Origin: Variovorax sp. TBS-050B
GTDB lineage: Bacteria; Pseudomonadota; Gammaproteobacteria; Burkholderiales; Burkholderiaceae_C
DNA: 64,000 nt
Assembly (NCBI RefSeq): GCF_029893635.1
Contig: NZ_JARXYR010000002.1
Span: 3,943,001 to 4,007,000 of the forward strand
Direction of reading: 5' to 3'
Within the stretch, counting starts at the first letter, position 1. Every line of letters begins with the position of its first letter. The notes under the pieces were generated by a model that was not told where the DNA came from, searched no databases, and worked only from the letters and a program-made list of their open reading frames with translations. Shown here piece after piece: positions 32,577-41,832 of this stretch. The position numbers and the translations under genes were made by a program.

Positions 32577-35042
32577 ATGACTCAAAAGCTCAAGCTCGTG
32601 ATGGTCGGCAACGGCATGGCCGGCGTGCGCACGCTGGAGGAGCTGCTCAAGCTCGCGCCCGAGCTCTACGACATCACCGTCTTCGGTGCCGAGCCGCATC
32701 CCAACTACAACCGCATCCTCCTGTCGCCCGTGCTCGCGGGCGAGCAGACCCTCGACGAGATCGTGCTCAACGACTGGGCCTGGTACCGCGACAACGGCAT
32801 CACCCTGCATGCGGGCAAGAAGGTCGTCGAGGTCGACCGCGTCAGGCGGATCGTGCGCGCCGTGGACGCCGAAGGCGCCGTCACCGAGGCCGCCTACGAC
32901 CGCCTGCTGCTGTGCACCGGCTCCAACCCCTTCATGCTGCCCGTGCCCGGCCGCGACCTGAAGGGCGTCATCGCCTACCGCGACATCGCCGACACCGACT
33001 ACATGATCGAGGCCGCGCGCACCCACAAGAACGCCGTCGTCATCGGCGGTGGCCTGCTCGGCCTCGAAGCCGCCAACGGCCTCATGCTGCGCGGCATGAA
33101 CGTCACCGTCGTGCACGTCATGCCCTGGCTCATGGAGCGCCAGCTCGACGACGTCGCGGGCCGGCTGCTGCAGAAGTCGCTCGAGGACCGCGGCCTGAAG
33201 TTCATGATGGGTGCGCAGACGCAGGAGCTGGTGGGTGGCGAGGACGGCCGCGTCAAGGCCATCCGCTTCAAGGACGGCACCGAGCTGCCCGCCGACCTCG
33301 TCGTCATGGCCGTGGGCATCCGCCCCAACACCGAACTCGCCGAGAAGATGCGGCTGCACTGCAACCGCGGCATCGTCGTCACCGACACCATGCAGACCGT
33401 GACCGATGCGCGCATCTACTCGGTCGGCGAATGCGCCGCCCACCGCGGGATCGCCTACGGGCTCGTCGCCCCGCTCTTCGAGCAGGCCAAGGTCGCAGCC
33501 AATCACCTCGCGCAGTTCGGCATCGGCCGCTACCTGGGCTCGCTCACCTCCACCAAGCTCAAGGTCACGGGCATCGACCTCTTCTCCGCGGGCGAGTTCA
33601 TGGGCGGCGAAGGCACCGAGGAGATCGTCATGAGCGACCCCTTCGGCGGGGTCTACAAGAAGCTCGTCATCAAGGACGACAAGCTCGTGGGCGCCTGCCT
33701 GTACGGCGACACGGTGGACGGCAGCTGGTACTTCAAGCTCCTGCGCGACGGGCGCAGCGTGAGCGACATCCGCGACAAGCTGATGTTCGGCGAGTCGAAC
33801 ATCGGCGACACCGGCCACGAGGGCCACAACAAGGCCGCCAGCATGCCCGACGAGGCCGAGGTGTGCGGCTGCAACGGTGTGACCAAGGGCACGATCTGCA
33901 AGGCGATCAAGGAGAAGGGCCTCTTCACGCTCGACGAGGTGAAGAAGCACACCAAGGCGAGCGCGAGCTGCGGCTCCTGCACCGGGCTGGTGGAGCAGAT
34001 CCTGATGTTCACCGCCGGCGGCGACTACTCGGCCACGCCGAAGAAGAAGGCGGTCTGCGGCTGCACCGATGCGAGCCACCAGGACGTGCGCGAGGCGATC
34101 CGCCGCGAGCACTGGCTCACCCACGAGGCGGTGTACCGCGGCATGGGCTGGCGCACCCCGGACGGCTGCGCGACCTGCCGCCCGGCGATCAACTACTACC
34201 TGATCAGCACCTGGCCCAAGGAGGCGAAGGACGATCCGCAGAGCCGCTTCGTCAACGAGCGCAGCCACGCGAACATCCAGAAGGACGGCACCTACTCGGT
34301 GATCCCGCGCATGTGGGGCGGCCACACCACGCCCGACGAGCTGCGCCGCATCGCGGATGCGGCCGACAAATACAAGATTCCGACGGTGAAGGTGACGGGC
34401 GGCCAGCGCATCGACCTCTTGGGGGTGAAGAAGGAGGACCTGGCCGGGGTGTGGAAGGACATCGGCATGCCCTCGGGCTTCGCGTACGCGAAGAGCCTGC
34501 GCACGGTGAAGACCTGCGTGGGCAGCGAGTGGTGCCGCTTCGGCACGCAGGACTCCACGCAGATGGGCAAGGACCTGGAGCGCGCGCTGTGGGCGATGTA
34601 CGCGCCGCACAAGGTGAAGCTGGCGGTCTCGGGCTGCCCGCGCAACTGCGCGGAGGCGGGCATCAAGGACGTGGGCGTGATCGGGGTGGATTCGGGCTGG
34701 GAGCTGTACGTGGGCGGCAACGGCGGGATCAAGACCGAGGTGGCGCAGTTCCTGGTGAAGGTGAAGACGGCCGCGGAGGTGATGGAGTACTCGGGGGCCT
34801 TCCTGCAGCTCTACCGCGAGGAGGGCTGGTACCTGGAGCGCACGGTGCACTACATCGGGCGCGTGGGGCTGGACTACGTGAAGAAGAAGATCCTGGAGGA
34901 TGAGGCCGGGCGCAAGGCGCTGTGGGAGCGGCTGCAGTTCGCGCTGGACGGGGAGCCCGATCCGTGGTTCGCCTCGGCGGAGGCGTCGGTGGACGTGCGG
35001 CAGTTCACGCCGGTGGCGGTGGTGGAGCCGCAGACGGCGTGA
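32577..35042 (+). CDS. nirB: Assimilatory nitrite reductase, large subunit NirB
   Basis: An 821-residue NADH-dependent nitrite reductase large subunit, start at ATG 32577 behind GAAAGG. It begins with a Rossmann FAD/NAD-binding module (MVGNGMAGVRTLEELLKLAPELYDITVFGAEPHPNYNRILLSPVLAGE), then two BFD-like [2Fe-2S] domains (CGCNGVTKGTICKAI...SCGSCTGLV; CGCTDASHQDVREAI...DGCATCRPAINYY), and the sirohaem/[4Fe-4S] domain with TCVGSEWCRFGTQDS and KLAVSGCPRNCAEA. It reduces nitrite to ammonium in the cytoplasm. First gene of the nirB-nirD-cobA-FNT cluster. Confidence 0.97.
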   Translation: MTQKLKLVMVGNGMAGVRTLEELLKLAPELYDITVFGAEPHPNYNRILLSPVLAGEQTLDEIVLNDWAWYRDNGITLHAGKKVVEVDRVRRIVRAVDAEGAVTEAAYDRLLLCTGSNPFMLPVPGRDLKGVIAYRDIADTDYMIEAARTHKNAVVIGGGLLGLEAANGLMLRGMNVTVVHVMPWLMERQLDDVAGRLLQKSLEDRGLKFMMGAQTQELVGGEDGRVKAIRFKDGTELPADLVVMAVGIRPNTELAEKMRLHCNRGIVVTDTMQTVTDARIYSVGECAAHRGIAYGLVAPLFEQAKVAANHLAQFGIGRYLGSLTSTKLKVTGIDLFSAGEFMGGEGTEEIVMSDPFGGVYKKLVIKDDKLVGACLYGDTVDGSWYFKLLRDGRSVSDIRDKLMFGESNIGDTGHEGHNKAASMPDEAEVCGCNGVTKGTICKAIKEKGLFTLDEVKKHTKASASCGSCTGLVEQILMFTAGGDYSATPKKKAVCGCTDASHQDVREAIRREHWLTHEAVYRGMGWRTPDGCATCRPAINYYLISTWPKEAKDDPQSRFVNERSHANIQKDGTYSVIPRMWGGHTTPDELRRIADAADKYKIPTVKVTGGQRIDLLGVKKEDLAGVWKDIGMPSGFAYAKSLRTVKTCVGSEWCRFGTQDSTQMGKDLERALWAMYAPHKVKLAVSGCPRNCAEAGIKDVGVIGVDSGWELYVGGNGGIKTEVAQFLVKVKTAAEVMEYSGAFLQLYREEGWYLERTVHYIGRVGLDYVKKKILEDEAGRKALWERLQFALDGEPDPWFASAEASVDVRQFTPVAVVEPQTA

Positions 35043-35061
35043 CAAGCACAAGGAGCGAACG

Positions 35062-35493
35062 ATGAACAACAGCAACAACGACAGCAACAACAACCACGGC
35101 TGGCAGGTGATCTGCCGGGTGGAGGACATTCCGAAGCTCGGTGCGCGCCGGGTGGCGCGGCCGGTGGGGGTGGACGTGGCGGTGTTCCGCAATGCGGAGG
35201 ATCAGGTCTTCGCGCTGCTGGACCGGTGCCCGCACAAGGGCGGGCCGCTCTCCCAGGGGATCGTGTTCGGCACCAGCGTGGCCTGCCCGCTGCACAACTG
35301 GGCGATCGGGCTGGACGACGGCTGCGCGAAGTCGCCCGACGAGGGCTGCACGCCGAGGTTCGCGGTGAAGGTGCGGGAGGGGCAGGTGTGGATGGACCCG
35401 AACGAGCTTGCGACGCATGCAGTGGAGCTGGAGCGGCCCGCCGCCGGACCCTCGGGCCGCGCCTGCGAGCCCTCCGAAGACGCGCTGGTCTGA
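35062..35493 (+). CDS. nirD: Nitrite reductase small subunit NirD
   Basis: A 143-residue Rieske-type [2Fe-2S] protein. Ligands: C56 and H58 in RCPHKGGPLS, C75 and H78 in ACPLHNWAIGLDDG. The N-terminus carries an unusual Asn/Ser run (NNSNNDSNNNH) not needed for the fold. It partners with NirB for electron transfer to nitrite reduction. It follows nirB by 19 bases behind AAGGAGCG. Confidence 0.96.
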   Translation: MNNSNNDSNNNHGWQVICRVEDIPKLGARRVARPVGVDVAVFRNAEDQVFALLDRCPHKGGPLSQGIVFGTSVACPLHNWAIGLDDGCAKSPDEGCTPRFAVKVREGQVWMDPNELATHAVELERPAAGPSGRACEPSEDALV

Positions 35494-35507
35494 ACGAGCG
35501 AGCCGAC

Positions 35508-36368
35508 ATGCATCTGACACTCACCCCCTCCTCCGCCACCCCGGCGCCTTTCGTGCCTGCAACGAAGCCGGCCGCCACGCCCGTTCAGGGCCGCTGCACG
35601 CTCGTCGGCGCCGGGCCGGGCGACCCCGAGCTGCTCACGCTCAAGGCGCTCAAGGCCATCCAGTCCGCCACCGTGCTGCTCGTCGACGACCTGGTGTCCG
35701 ACGAGATCGTCGCCATGGCCGCGCCCGCCGCGCGCGTGATCCATGTCGGCAAGCGCGGCGGCTGCAAGAGCACGCCGCAGAGCTTCATCGAGCGCCTGAT
35801 GATCATGGCCGTGCGCGAAGGCGAACACGTGGTGCGGCTCAAGGGCGGCGATCCCTTCATCTTCGGCCGCGGCGGCGAAGAGGTCGAGCACCTCGCGCAA
35901 GCCGGCATCCAGGTCGAGGTGGTCAACGGCATCACGGCCGGGCTCGCGGGCCTGAGCTCGCTCGGGGTGCCGCTGACGCATCGCGCGCATGCGCAGGGGG
36001 TGGTGTTCGTCACCGGGCATGCGAAGCCCGGCGCGCCCGCACCCGACTGGCGCACGCTCGCCGCCACGGCGCATGCGGCGCGGCTCACGCTGGTGATCTA
36101 CATGGGCGTGTCGAGCGCCGGCGCGATCGAGCAGGAGCTGCTGGCCGGGCTGCCGCCCGCGACACCCATCGCCGTGATCCAGAACGCCAGCCTGCCCTCG
36201 CAGCGGCACGCGGTCGGAACGCTCGCGACGCTGCAGCGCACGATCGCCGAGCACGCGCTCGGCAGCCCTTCGGTGATCGTCGTCGGCGACGTCCTGCAAG
36301 GGCTCGCTGCCGCCGCGTCGCCACGCGCGCCTGCCCACGCGCAGCCCCCGCTGGCACGCGCGGCCTGA
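35508..36368 (+). CDS. cobA: Uroporphyrinogen-III C-methyltransferase
   Basis: A 286-residue SUMT: GRCTLVGAGPGDPELLTLKALKAIQSATVLLVDDLVSDEIV at the N-terminus, KRGGCKSTPQSFIE for the SAM-binding loop and RLKGGDPFIFGRGGEE. It makes precorrin-2, the precursor of sirohaem, the NirB cofactor, explaining its place after nirBD. Start at 35508; nirD ends at 35493, so 14 bases separate them. The tail (PRAPAHAQPPLARAA) is low-complexity. Confidence 0.95.
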   Translation: MHLTLTPSSATPAPFVPATKPAATPVQGRCTLVGAGPGDPELLTLKALKAIQSATVLLVDDLVSDEIVAMAAPAARVIHVGKRGGCKSTPQSFIERLMIMAVREGEHVVRLKGGDPFIFGRGGEEVEHLAQAGIQVEVVNGITAGLAGLSSLGVPLTHRAHAQGVVFVTGHAKPGAPAPDWRTLAATAHAARLTLVIYMGVSSAGAIEQELLAGLPPATPIAVIQNASLPSQRHAVGTLATLQRTIAEHALGSPSVIVVGDVLQGLAAAASPRAPAHAQPPLARAA

Positions 36369-36429
36369 AGCGGCGTCGCTTCTCCTCTTCTTCTCCCCTC
36401 CTCTTTCCTTCATCCAGAGCACACCACCC

Positions 36430-37242
36430 ATGGCCTACCTGCAGCCTTCCGAATTCGTCACCAAGATGGTCGACGCCGGCGAATCCAAGATCTTCATGTC
36501 CACGCGCGACACGCTCATCCGCGGCTTCATGGCGGGCGCGATCCTGGCGCTCGCCGCGGTGTTCGCGGTCACGGTGAACGTGCAGACGGGCTACTCGATC
36601 ATCGGCGCGGCGCTCTTTCCCGTGGGCTTCTGCATCCTGTACCTGCTGGGCTTCGACCTGCTGACCGGCGTGTTCGTGCTGACGCCGCTGGCGCTGATCG
36701 ACAAGCGCCCCGGCGTCACCATCGGCGGCGTGCTGCGCAACTGGGGCCTGGTGTTCGTGGGCAACTTTCTCGGCGCGTTCACCGTGGCGGTGCTGATGGC
36801 GATCGTCTTCACCTTCGGCTTCACGAGCCCGCCCGACAAGGTCGGCCTCGTGATCGCGTCCATCGGCGAAGCGCGCACCGTGGGCTACTCGGACCACGGT
36901 GCGGCGGGCATGCTCACGCTCTTCGTGCGCGGCATGCTGTGCAACTGGATGGTCTCGACCGGCGTGGTCGGTGCGATGATCTCGACCTCGGTCTCCGGCA
37001 AGGTCATCGCCATGTGGATGCCGATCATGGTGTTCTTCTTCATGGTGTTCGAACACTCGGTGGTCAACATGTTCCTGTTCCCGTCGGCCCTGCTCATGGG
37101 CGGCAACTTCTCGATCATGGACTACATCATCTGGAACGAGATCCCGACCGTGCTCGGCAACCTGATCGGCGGCCTGTCGTTCACCGGCCTGACGCTCTAC
37201 GCCACGCACGTGAGGACCGCGCCCAAGCGCGCCGTGCGCTGA
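36430..37242 (+). CDS. Formate/nitrite transporter (NirC-like channel)
   Basis: A 270-residue FNT family channel with six membrane helices (RGFMAGAILALAAVFAVTV; ALFPVGFCILYLLGFDLLTGVFV; NWGLVFVGNFLGAFTVAVLMAIVF; GMLTLFVRGMLCNWMVSTGVVGAMI; WMPIMVFFFMVFEHSVVNMF; LGNLIGGLSFTGLTLYATH). The FEHSVVNM segment carries the central histidine of the pore. It imports nitrite for NirBD. The next gene follows after 13 bases. Confidence 0.94.
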   Translation: MAYLQPSEFVTKMVDAGESKIFMSTRDTLIRGFMAGAILALAAVFAVTVNVQTGYSIIGAALFPVGFCILYLLGFDLLTGVFVLTPLALIDKRPGVTIGGVLRNWGLVFVGNFLGAFTVAVLMAIVFTFGFTSPPDKVGLVIASIGEARTVGYSDHGAAGMLTLFVRGMLCNWMVSTGVVGAMISTSVSGKVIAMWMPIMVFFFMVFEHSVVNMFLFPSALLMGGNFSIMDYIIWNEIPTVLGNLIGGLSFTGLTLYATHVRTAPKRAVR

Positions 37243-37255
37243 ACCGCCCGCCACG

Positions 37256-38995
37256 ATGCGTTCCGGCCTCGCGGTCTCGATCGGCCAGCACTCCGACAAG
37301 GGACGCAAGGCGGCCAACCAGGACTTCCACGGCGCCGCCCTGCCGGACGCGCCGGGCCTCGCGGCCAAGGGCGTGGCCCTCGCGGTCGCCGACGGCATCA
37401 GCAGCAGCGAGGTGAGCCATGCGGCCAGCGAAGCCGCGGTGCGGAGCTTTCTCACCGACTACTACTGCACCTCGGACGCATGGAGCGTGAGCCGCTCGGC
37501 GCAGCGCGTGCTGACGGCCGCCAACGCCTGGCTGCACGCGCAGACGCAGCGCGGCAGCGGCCGCTTCGACAAGGACCGCGGCTACGTCTGCACCTTCAGC
37601 GCGCTGGTCCTCCGCTCGACCACCGCGCACGTCTTCCACGTGGGCGACACGCGCGTGTGCCGCTGGCATTCGTCGGGCCTCGAGCCGCTCACCGAAGACC
37701 ACCGCGTCTGGATCGGCGGCGGCCAGAGCTACCTGGCGCGTGCGCTGGGCATGGGCGCGCATGTGGAGATCGACTACCGCGCCGTGGCGGTCGAGCGCGG
37801 CGACGTCTTCCTGCTGAGCTCCGACGGCGTCCATGAGCATGTGGACGCCGCCGCCATCGGCGCCGCGCTCGCGGCGCACCCGGACGACCTCGACGCGGCG
37901 GCGTGGGCGATCGTCGAAGCGGCGCTGCAGCGCGGCAGCCCCGACAACCTCACGGTCCAGATCGTCCGCATCGATGCGCTGCCCGAGGGCGAGCTCGACG
38001 AGCTCCAGGCGCAGCGCGCCGCGCTGCCATGGCCGCCGCAGCTCGCGCCGCGCATGCGCTTCGACGGCTACACCATCGTGCGCGAACTGCATCACAGCCA
38101 CCGCAGCCACATCTGCCTGGCGGTGGACGACGACACGGGCGAGGCCGTGGTGCTCAAGACGCCGTCGGTGGACCTGCAGAACGACGAAGCGCTGCTCGAC
38201 CGCTTCCTGCTCGAAGACTGGGTCGCGCGGCGCATCGACAGCGCGCACGTGCTCAAGCCGCACGTGCCGCCGCGCAGGCGCAACCACCTCTACGTGGCGA
38301 TGGAGTTCGTCGACGGACAGACGCTGGCGCAATGGATGGTCGACAACCCGCGGCCCACGCTGGAGACGGTGCGCGGCATCGTCGAGCAGCTCGCCCGCGG
38401 CCTGCAGGCCTTCCACCGCCTCGAGATGCTGCACCAGGACCTGCGGCCGGAGAACGTGATGATCGACCACACGGGCACGGTGCGGATCATCGACTTCGGC
38501 TCGGCGTGGGTGGCGGGCCTCGACGAGCGCACGCCGGCCGATCCGGGGCGCATCCTCGGCACGGTGCAGTACACCGCGCCCGAATACTTCCTCGGCGAAG
38601 GCGGCTCGGCGCGCTCGGACCTGTTCTCGCTCGCGGTCATCGTCTACCAGATGCTGACCGGGCGCCTGCCCTACGGTGCCGAGGTCGCGCGCACGGTGCG
38701 CACGCGGGCGGACCTGCGCCGGCTGCAGTACCGCTCGGCGCTCGGCGATCCGCAGCGGCCCGTACCCGCATGGATCGACGAGGTGCTGCGCAAGGCGCTG
38801 CATCCCAGCCCGCTCAAGCGCCACCAGGCGCTGTCGGAGTTCGTCGAGGACCTGCGGCGGCCGCGCGCGGAGTTTCTGAATCGGCGCGGCACGCCGCTCG
38901 TCGAGAAGAACCCGCTGATGTTCTGGAAATGCGCGACGCTGGCGTCGAGCCTCGCGCTCATCGCGCTGCTCGGCGTGATCAGCCTGCGCGGCTGA
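37256..38995 (+). CDS. PP2C phosphatase / Ser-Thr kinase fusion with C-terminal membrane anchor
   Basis: A 579-residue protein. Residues 1 to about 245 are a PPM (PP2C) phosphatase (GRKAANQDFHG, ALAVADGISSSEVSHAAS, FHVGDTRVCRW, LLSSDGVHEHV, SPDNLTVQIV). Residues about 270-545 are a protein kinase: lysine K301 in VVLKTPS, catalytic loop HQDLRPEN with D395 (HQD in place of HRD), DFG at D413, and APEYFLGEGGSARSDLFSLAVIVYQMLTGRLPYG. The glycine-rich loop (HHSHRSHICLAV) is degenerate. A membrane helix ends the protein (CATLASSLALIALLGVISL). This fusion frequently follows FNT nitrite channels in Burkholderiales; both activities reside on one cytoplasmic arm. Role in control of nitrite uptake is inferred. 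Confidence 0.9.
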   Translation: MRSGLAVSIGQHSDKGRKAANQDFHGAALPDAPGLAAKGVALAVADGISSSEVSHAASEAAVRSFLTDYYCTSDAWSVSRSAQRVLTAANAWLHAQTQRGSGRFDKDRGYVCTFSALVLRSTTAHVFHVGDTRVCRWHSSGLEPLTEDHRVWIGGGQSYLARALGMGAHVEIDYRAVAVERGDVFLLSSDGVHEHVDAAAIGAALAAHPDDLDAAAWAIVEAALQRGSPDNLTVQIVRIDALPEGELDELQAQRAALPWPPQLAPRMRFDGYTIVRELHHSHRSHICLAVDDDTGEAVVLKTPSVDLQNDEALLDRFLLEDWVARRIDSAHVLKPHVPPRRRNHLYVAMEFVDGQTLAQWMVDNPRPTLETVRGIVEQLARGLQAFHRLEMLHQDLRPENVMIDHTGTVRIIDFGSAWVAGLDERTPADPGRILGTVQYTAPEYFLGEGGSARSDLFSLAVIVYQMLTGRLPYGAEVARTVRTRADLRRLQYRSALGDPQRPVPAWIDEVLRKALHPSPLKRHQALSEFVEDLRRPRAEFLNRRGTPLVEKNPLMFWKCATLASSLALIALLGVISLRG

Positions 38996-39004
38996 GCGAG
39001 GGTC

Positions 39005-39493
39005 TCAGCGGATGCCGAGTGCGTGGTCGAGCGAGAACCGGCCACCGCCGCGTCCGACCAAGTACAGCGTGAGCGCGGCCCACGAGAGATGGGTCGGCCA
39101 TGCGTCGGGGTAGACGAAGACCTGGATCACCAGCGTCATGCACAGCAGCGCCAGCGCCGACAGGCGCGTGAACAGGCCCAGCACCAGCAGCAGCGGGAAC
39201 AGATGCTCCGCATAGGCCGCCAGGTGGGCCGCCAGTGCGGGCGGGATCAGCGGAAGCTTGTATTCGGTTCTGAAGAGATCGTAGGCACTGTCGGTCAGCG
39301 ACAGGAAGCCCTCGACCTTGGTGCGGCCCGACAGGAAGAAGATCGCTGCGATGGCCACGCGCACGGCGAGCGCCAGCAGGTCGTGCGCAACGATGCGATC
39401 CAGGTGCTCGGTCATCACGTTCCACCGTTCGCGCAGGCCGCCGGCCTGGTTGGGAGAAGCAGGCGTGGCATGGGGTCGGGTGCGGGTGTTCAT
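39005..39493 (-). CDS. DoxX family membrane protein of the bufferin operon
   Basis: A 162-residue protein with four predicted membrane helices ([84 protein letters not shown]), a DoxX-like fold. It overlaps bufC by ATGA and is the last gene of the operon. DoxX proteins frequently accompany DUF692/DUF2063 modules; a redox or export function is inferred. Confidence 0.88.
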   Translation of the reverse strand: MNTRTRPHATPASPNQAGGLRERWNVMTEHLDRIVAHDLLALAVRVAIAAIFFLSGRTKVEGFLSLTDSAYDLFRTEYKLPLIPPALAAHLAAYAEHLFPLLLVLGLFTRLSALALLCMTLVIQVFVYPDAWPTHLSWAALTLYLVGRGGGRFSLDHALGIR

Positions 39494-40272
39494 GGTGTGC
39501 TCCGTTCGAGAGTGGGCGATGGCAACGCGCTGCTGGCGAATGCGCCCGCACGCAGCAGGCTGCCGAAGGTGGCGGCGATGTCCGCGCCGGGGTCGGCCAG
39601 CAAGGCGCGCTCGGCGGCATCGGCCAGGTTGGCGCCCTGGGCGCAGGCATCCAGAAAGACGCAGTCGGCCTGGTGGATCTCCTGCCACCGCACGGCGCCA
39701 TCCGGCCGCGTGAGCAAGGCGCCCTCGCCGTGCCAGACCAGTTCCTCGTCGACGGGCGCCTGCGTGCGGTTGCGCGACCAGATGCCGTAGACCGGCAGCT
39801 CGCCGAACCAGGCCCAGCGCGTGGCCGGATGCGGCCGCAGCACCAGCGTCGCAAGATCGCGGCTGGCGACCCATCCGGCGTCGGCCACGGGCGCATCGGC
39901 GGCCGCATGGGCTTCGCGCCAAAGGGCATCGAGCTGCGCCACGCCGGGCAGGTAGACGAGTTCGGCGGCCGGTTCGAAACTGCGCAGGAACTCGGCAAAG
40001 CCCTCGCCGTAGTGCAGCAGACGCCCGTCGCGCGGCGGCTCCTGCGCCGCGTACAGCGCGGCGGCGGCGCGGAACCAGTCCTCGCCCACGAGACGCGCCA
40101 CGGCGGGGAAATTCGCCTGCAGCGTGTCGATGCAGGCCTTCATGACGGTATTGCGGTACACCGCGAATGCGGGTTGGCTCGCCAGCGCGCGCATCGCGGT
40201 CGGCATGCGCTCCGGCGGTGCGAACAGGGCTTCGGCGAAGGCTTGGTGGAATCGTTCGCGGGGTGCGTTCAT
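39490..40272 (-). CDS. bufC: DUF2063 protein BufC (partner of the MNIO enzyme)
   Basis: A 260-residue protein: an N-terminal DUF2063 DNA-binding-like helical domain ([95 protein letters not shown]) and a C-terminal domain. In MNIO systems this partner delivers the precursor peptide to the DUF692 enzyme. It overlaps both bufB and doxX by ATGA. Confidence 0.9.
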   Translation of the reverse strand: MNAPRERFHQAFAEALFAPPERMPTAMRALASQPAFAVYRNTVMKACIDTLQANFPAVARLVGEDWFRAAAALYAAQEPPRDGRLLHYGEGFAEFLRSFEPAAELVYLPGVAQLDALWREAHAAADAPVADAGWVASRDLATLVLRPHPATRWAWFGELPVYGIWSRNRTQAPVDEELVWHGEGALLTRPDGAVRWQEIHQADCVFLDACAQGANLADAAERALLADPGADIAATFGSLLRAGAFASSALPSPTLERSTP

Positions 40273-41114
40273 GCAAGGGCTTCCTCGCGCACGCGGGGCG
40301 CCGATTCGGCGAGGGCCTGTGCGCGCTCGGCCATCAGCTCCTCGAAGGACGGCACATTGCCGTCGCGCTCGATCAGCGTGGGCCGCGGCCCGGCGCGTTG
40401 GATGAAGCGGCGGTAGAGCTGCCAGACCTCGGCGTCGATCGGCGCATCGTGGGAATCGATCAGCAAGGCATCGCCCAGCGCCGGATCGCAGCTGTGCCCC
40501 GCCAGGTGCACTTCGCTCACGAGCGCCGTCGGAAAGCGGTCGATCCACGCATCGGCCGAGAACCCGAGGTTGCGCGCGGACACGTAGACGTTGTTGACGT
40601 CGAGCAGCAGCGTGCAGCCGGTCCGGCGCGCGAGCTCGCGCAGGAAATCGATCTCGTCCCATTCATGCCCGTCGATGCGCAGGTAGTGCGACGGGTTCTC
40701 GATCGCGATGGAAGTGCCGAGCGCATCCTGCGTGCGCGCGATGTTGGCGGCCGTGCGGCGCAGCGCGGCCGTGGTGCGTGGAAAAGGCAGCAGGTCGGGG
40801 AAATAGCGCCCGTCCCATGCCGACCAGGCGAGGTGTTCGGAGATCAGCGCGGGCCCGATGCGCCGGGCCAGTTCGGCAAGCCGCTGCAGATGCGCGGCAT
40901 CGGGTTCGGCTTCGCCTGCGAGCGAGAGCGAGACGCCGTGCAGCGACAGCGGATGCCGGGCCCGGATGGCTTCGAGCCATGCGAGCCGGGGGCCGCCGGC
41001 CACCATGTAGTTCTCGGGATGCACCTCGAACCACAGGCCCTCGGCGCGTGCGCCCAGGGCGGACTCGTAGTGCGCCGGCTTCAGCCCGACACCGGCCGTG
41101 AGAACGTTCGACAT
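40269..41114 (-). CDS. bufB: DUF692 multinuclear non-haem iron oxidase BufB
   Basis: A 281-residue TIM-barrel enzyme of the DUF692 (MNIO) family: [30 protein letters not shown] at the start, [47 protein letters not shown] and VSEVHLAGH, which supply histidines, aspartates and glutamates for several iron ions. MNIOs modify cysteine residues of ribosomal peptides (for example to oxazolone-thioamide or thiooxazole groups). The start codon ATG is at 41114, 16 bases after bufA. Confidence 0.94.
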   Translation of the reverse strand: MSNVLTAGVGLKPAHYESALGARAEGLWFEVHPENYMVAGGPRLAWLEAIRARHPLSLHGVSLSLAGEAEPDAAHLQRLAELARRIGPALISEHLAWSAWDGRYFPDLLPFPRTTAALRRTAANIARTQDALGTSIAIENPSHYLRIDGHEWDEIDFLRELARRTGCTLLLDVNNVYVSARNLGFSADAWIDRFPTALVSEVHLAGHSCDPALGDALLIDSHDAPIDAEVWQLYRRFIQRAGPRPTLIERDGNVPSFEELMAERAQALAESAPRVREEALA

Positions 41115-41130
41115 GGCGGCGCGGCTCCGA

Positions 41131-41418
41131 TCAGGACTTGATCGGTGCCAGCGAACCCATGCCCTTCGGCGTCTTGATCGTGGTGCAGGTGCCCGCGGGC
41201 ACGTTCTTCCATGCGTTGCCCTGGTAGTCGACCTTGGAGGTGCCTGCGCAGGTGGTGCCGGGACCGGCGGCACAGTCGTTCTTGCCGGCCAGCGAGACGC
41301 CGTAGCACTTCTCCATCTTGGCCATTTTGTCGGCCATCGGCTTGTCTTGCGCGATGGCTGCACCTGCAGAGAGGGCGCCGAGCGCGAGAGCGGTGATGGC
41401 GAGGGGACGGTTGATCAT
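41131..41418 (-). CDS. bufA: Bufferin-like precursor peptide (DUF2282)
   Basis: A 95-residue precursor with a signal peptide ([24 protein letters not shown]) and a core of four cysteines: C38 (EKCYG), C49 (NDCAAG), C57 (TTCAG) and C78 (GTCTT). The text [43 protein letters not shown] is that of DUF2282 bufferins. It starts at 41418 behind GGAGCTC. Bufferins are periplasmic, enzyme-modified copper-binding RiPPs (established for the family); metal binding is inferred here. Confidence 0.92.
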   Translation of the reverse strand: MINRPLAITALALGALSAGAAIAQDKPMADKMAKMEKCYGVSLAGKNDCAAGPGTTCAGTSKVDYQGNAWKNVPAGTCTTIKTPKGMGSLAPIKS

Positions 41419-41478
41419 GGATGAGCTCCGAAGATGAGTGTTGAACATGCAACCGCACGGATTGCGCGGTCGACTGCT

Positions 41479-41507
41479 AGTTCGCGACTCATTCAACGCG
41501 AGTTACA
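41479..41507 (-). promoter_or_regulatory. Putative ECF-sigma promoter of the bufferin operon
   Basis: On the minus strand TGTAAC (41502-41507) is followed after 17 bases by CGAACT (41479-41484), about 60 bases upstream of the bufA start. TGTAAC-type -35 elements are typical of ECF sigma factors, and buf operons are ECF-controlled in other proteobacteria (family knowledge). No ECF gene lies nearby. Confidence 0.45.
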
Positions 41508-41569
41508 TCGCAAGGCTCCGTCGATGAGACTTATTTCTCAAAAGCGCCCGAGCCGGGCGCGCACGCGCG

Positions 41570-41821
41570 CTACGAGGACTGGCCACCCGTGGCCGATCCG
41601 TCGCTCGTGCGCTTCTCGTCCTCGGGATTTTTCGGCAGCTTGACCTTGGTCACGGTCACGGAGACCGGGTCGCTGGCGGGAAAGGATTCCTCCACGCCGC
41701 TGTCCAGGGCCTCTTCGCTCGGCGCCTGCTCGGTCGGCTTGGCGGGCTCGGCCGGCTGCTTGGCGTGGTTCTCGGCGGTGGGAAAGGGAAAGGCTTTTTC
41801 CGAGGTCTTTTCGGTGGTCAT
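41570..41821 (-). CDS. Small disordered protein
   Basis: An 83-residue, highly charged protein (MTTEKTSEKAFPFPTAENHAKQPAEPAKPTEQAPSEEALDSGVEESFPASDPVSVTVTKVKLPKNPEDEKRTSDGSATGGQSS). The DSGVEESFPASDPVSVT block recurs in small stress-associated proteins of proteobacteria; the rest is disordered. It follows the 86-residue gene at a short gap on the same strand. Function unknown. Confidence 0.65.
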   Translation of the reverse strand: MTTEKTSEKAFPFPTAENHAKQPAEPAKPTEQAPSEEALDSGVEESFPASDPVSVTVTKVKLPKNPEDEKRTSDGSATGGQSS

Positions 41822-41832
41822 GCGGGCTCCTC

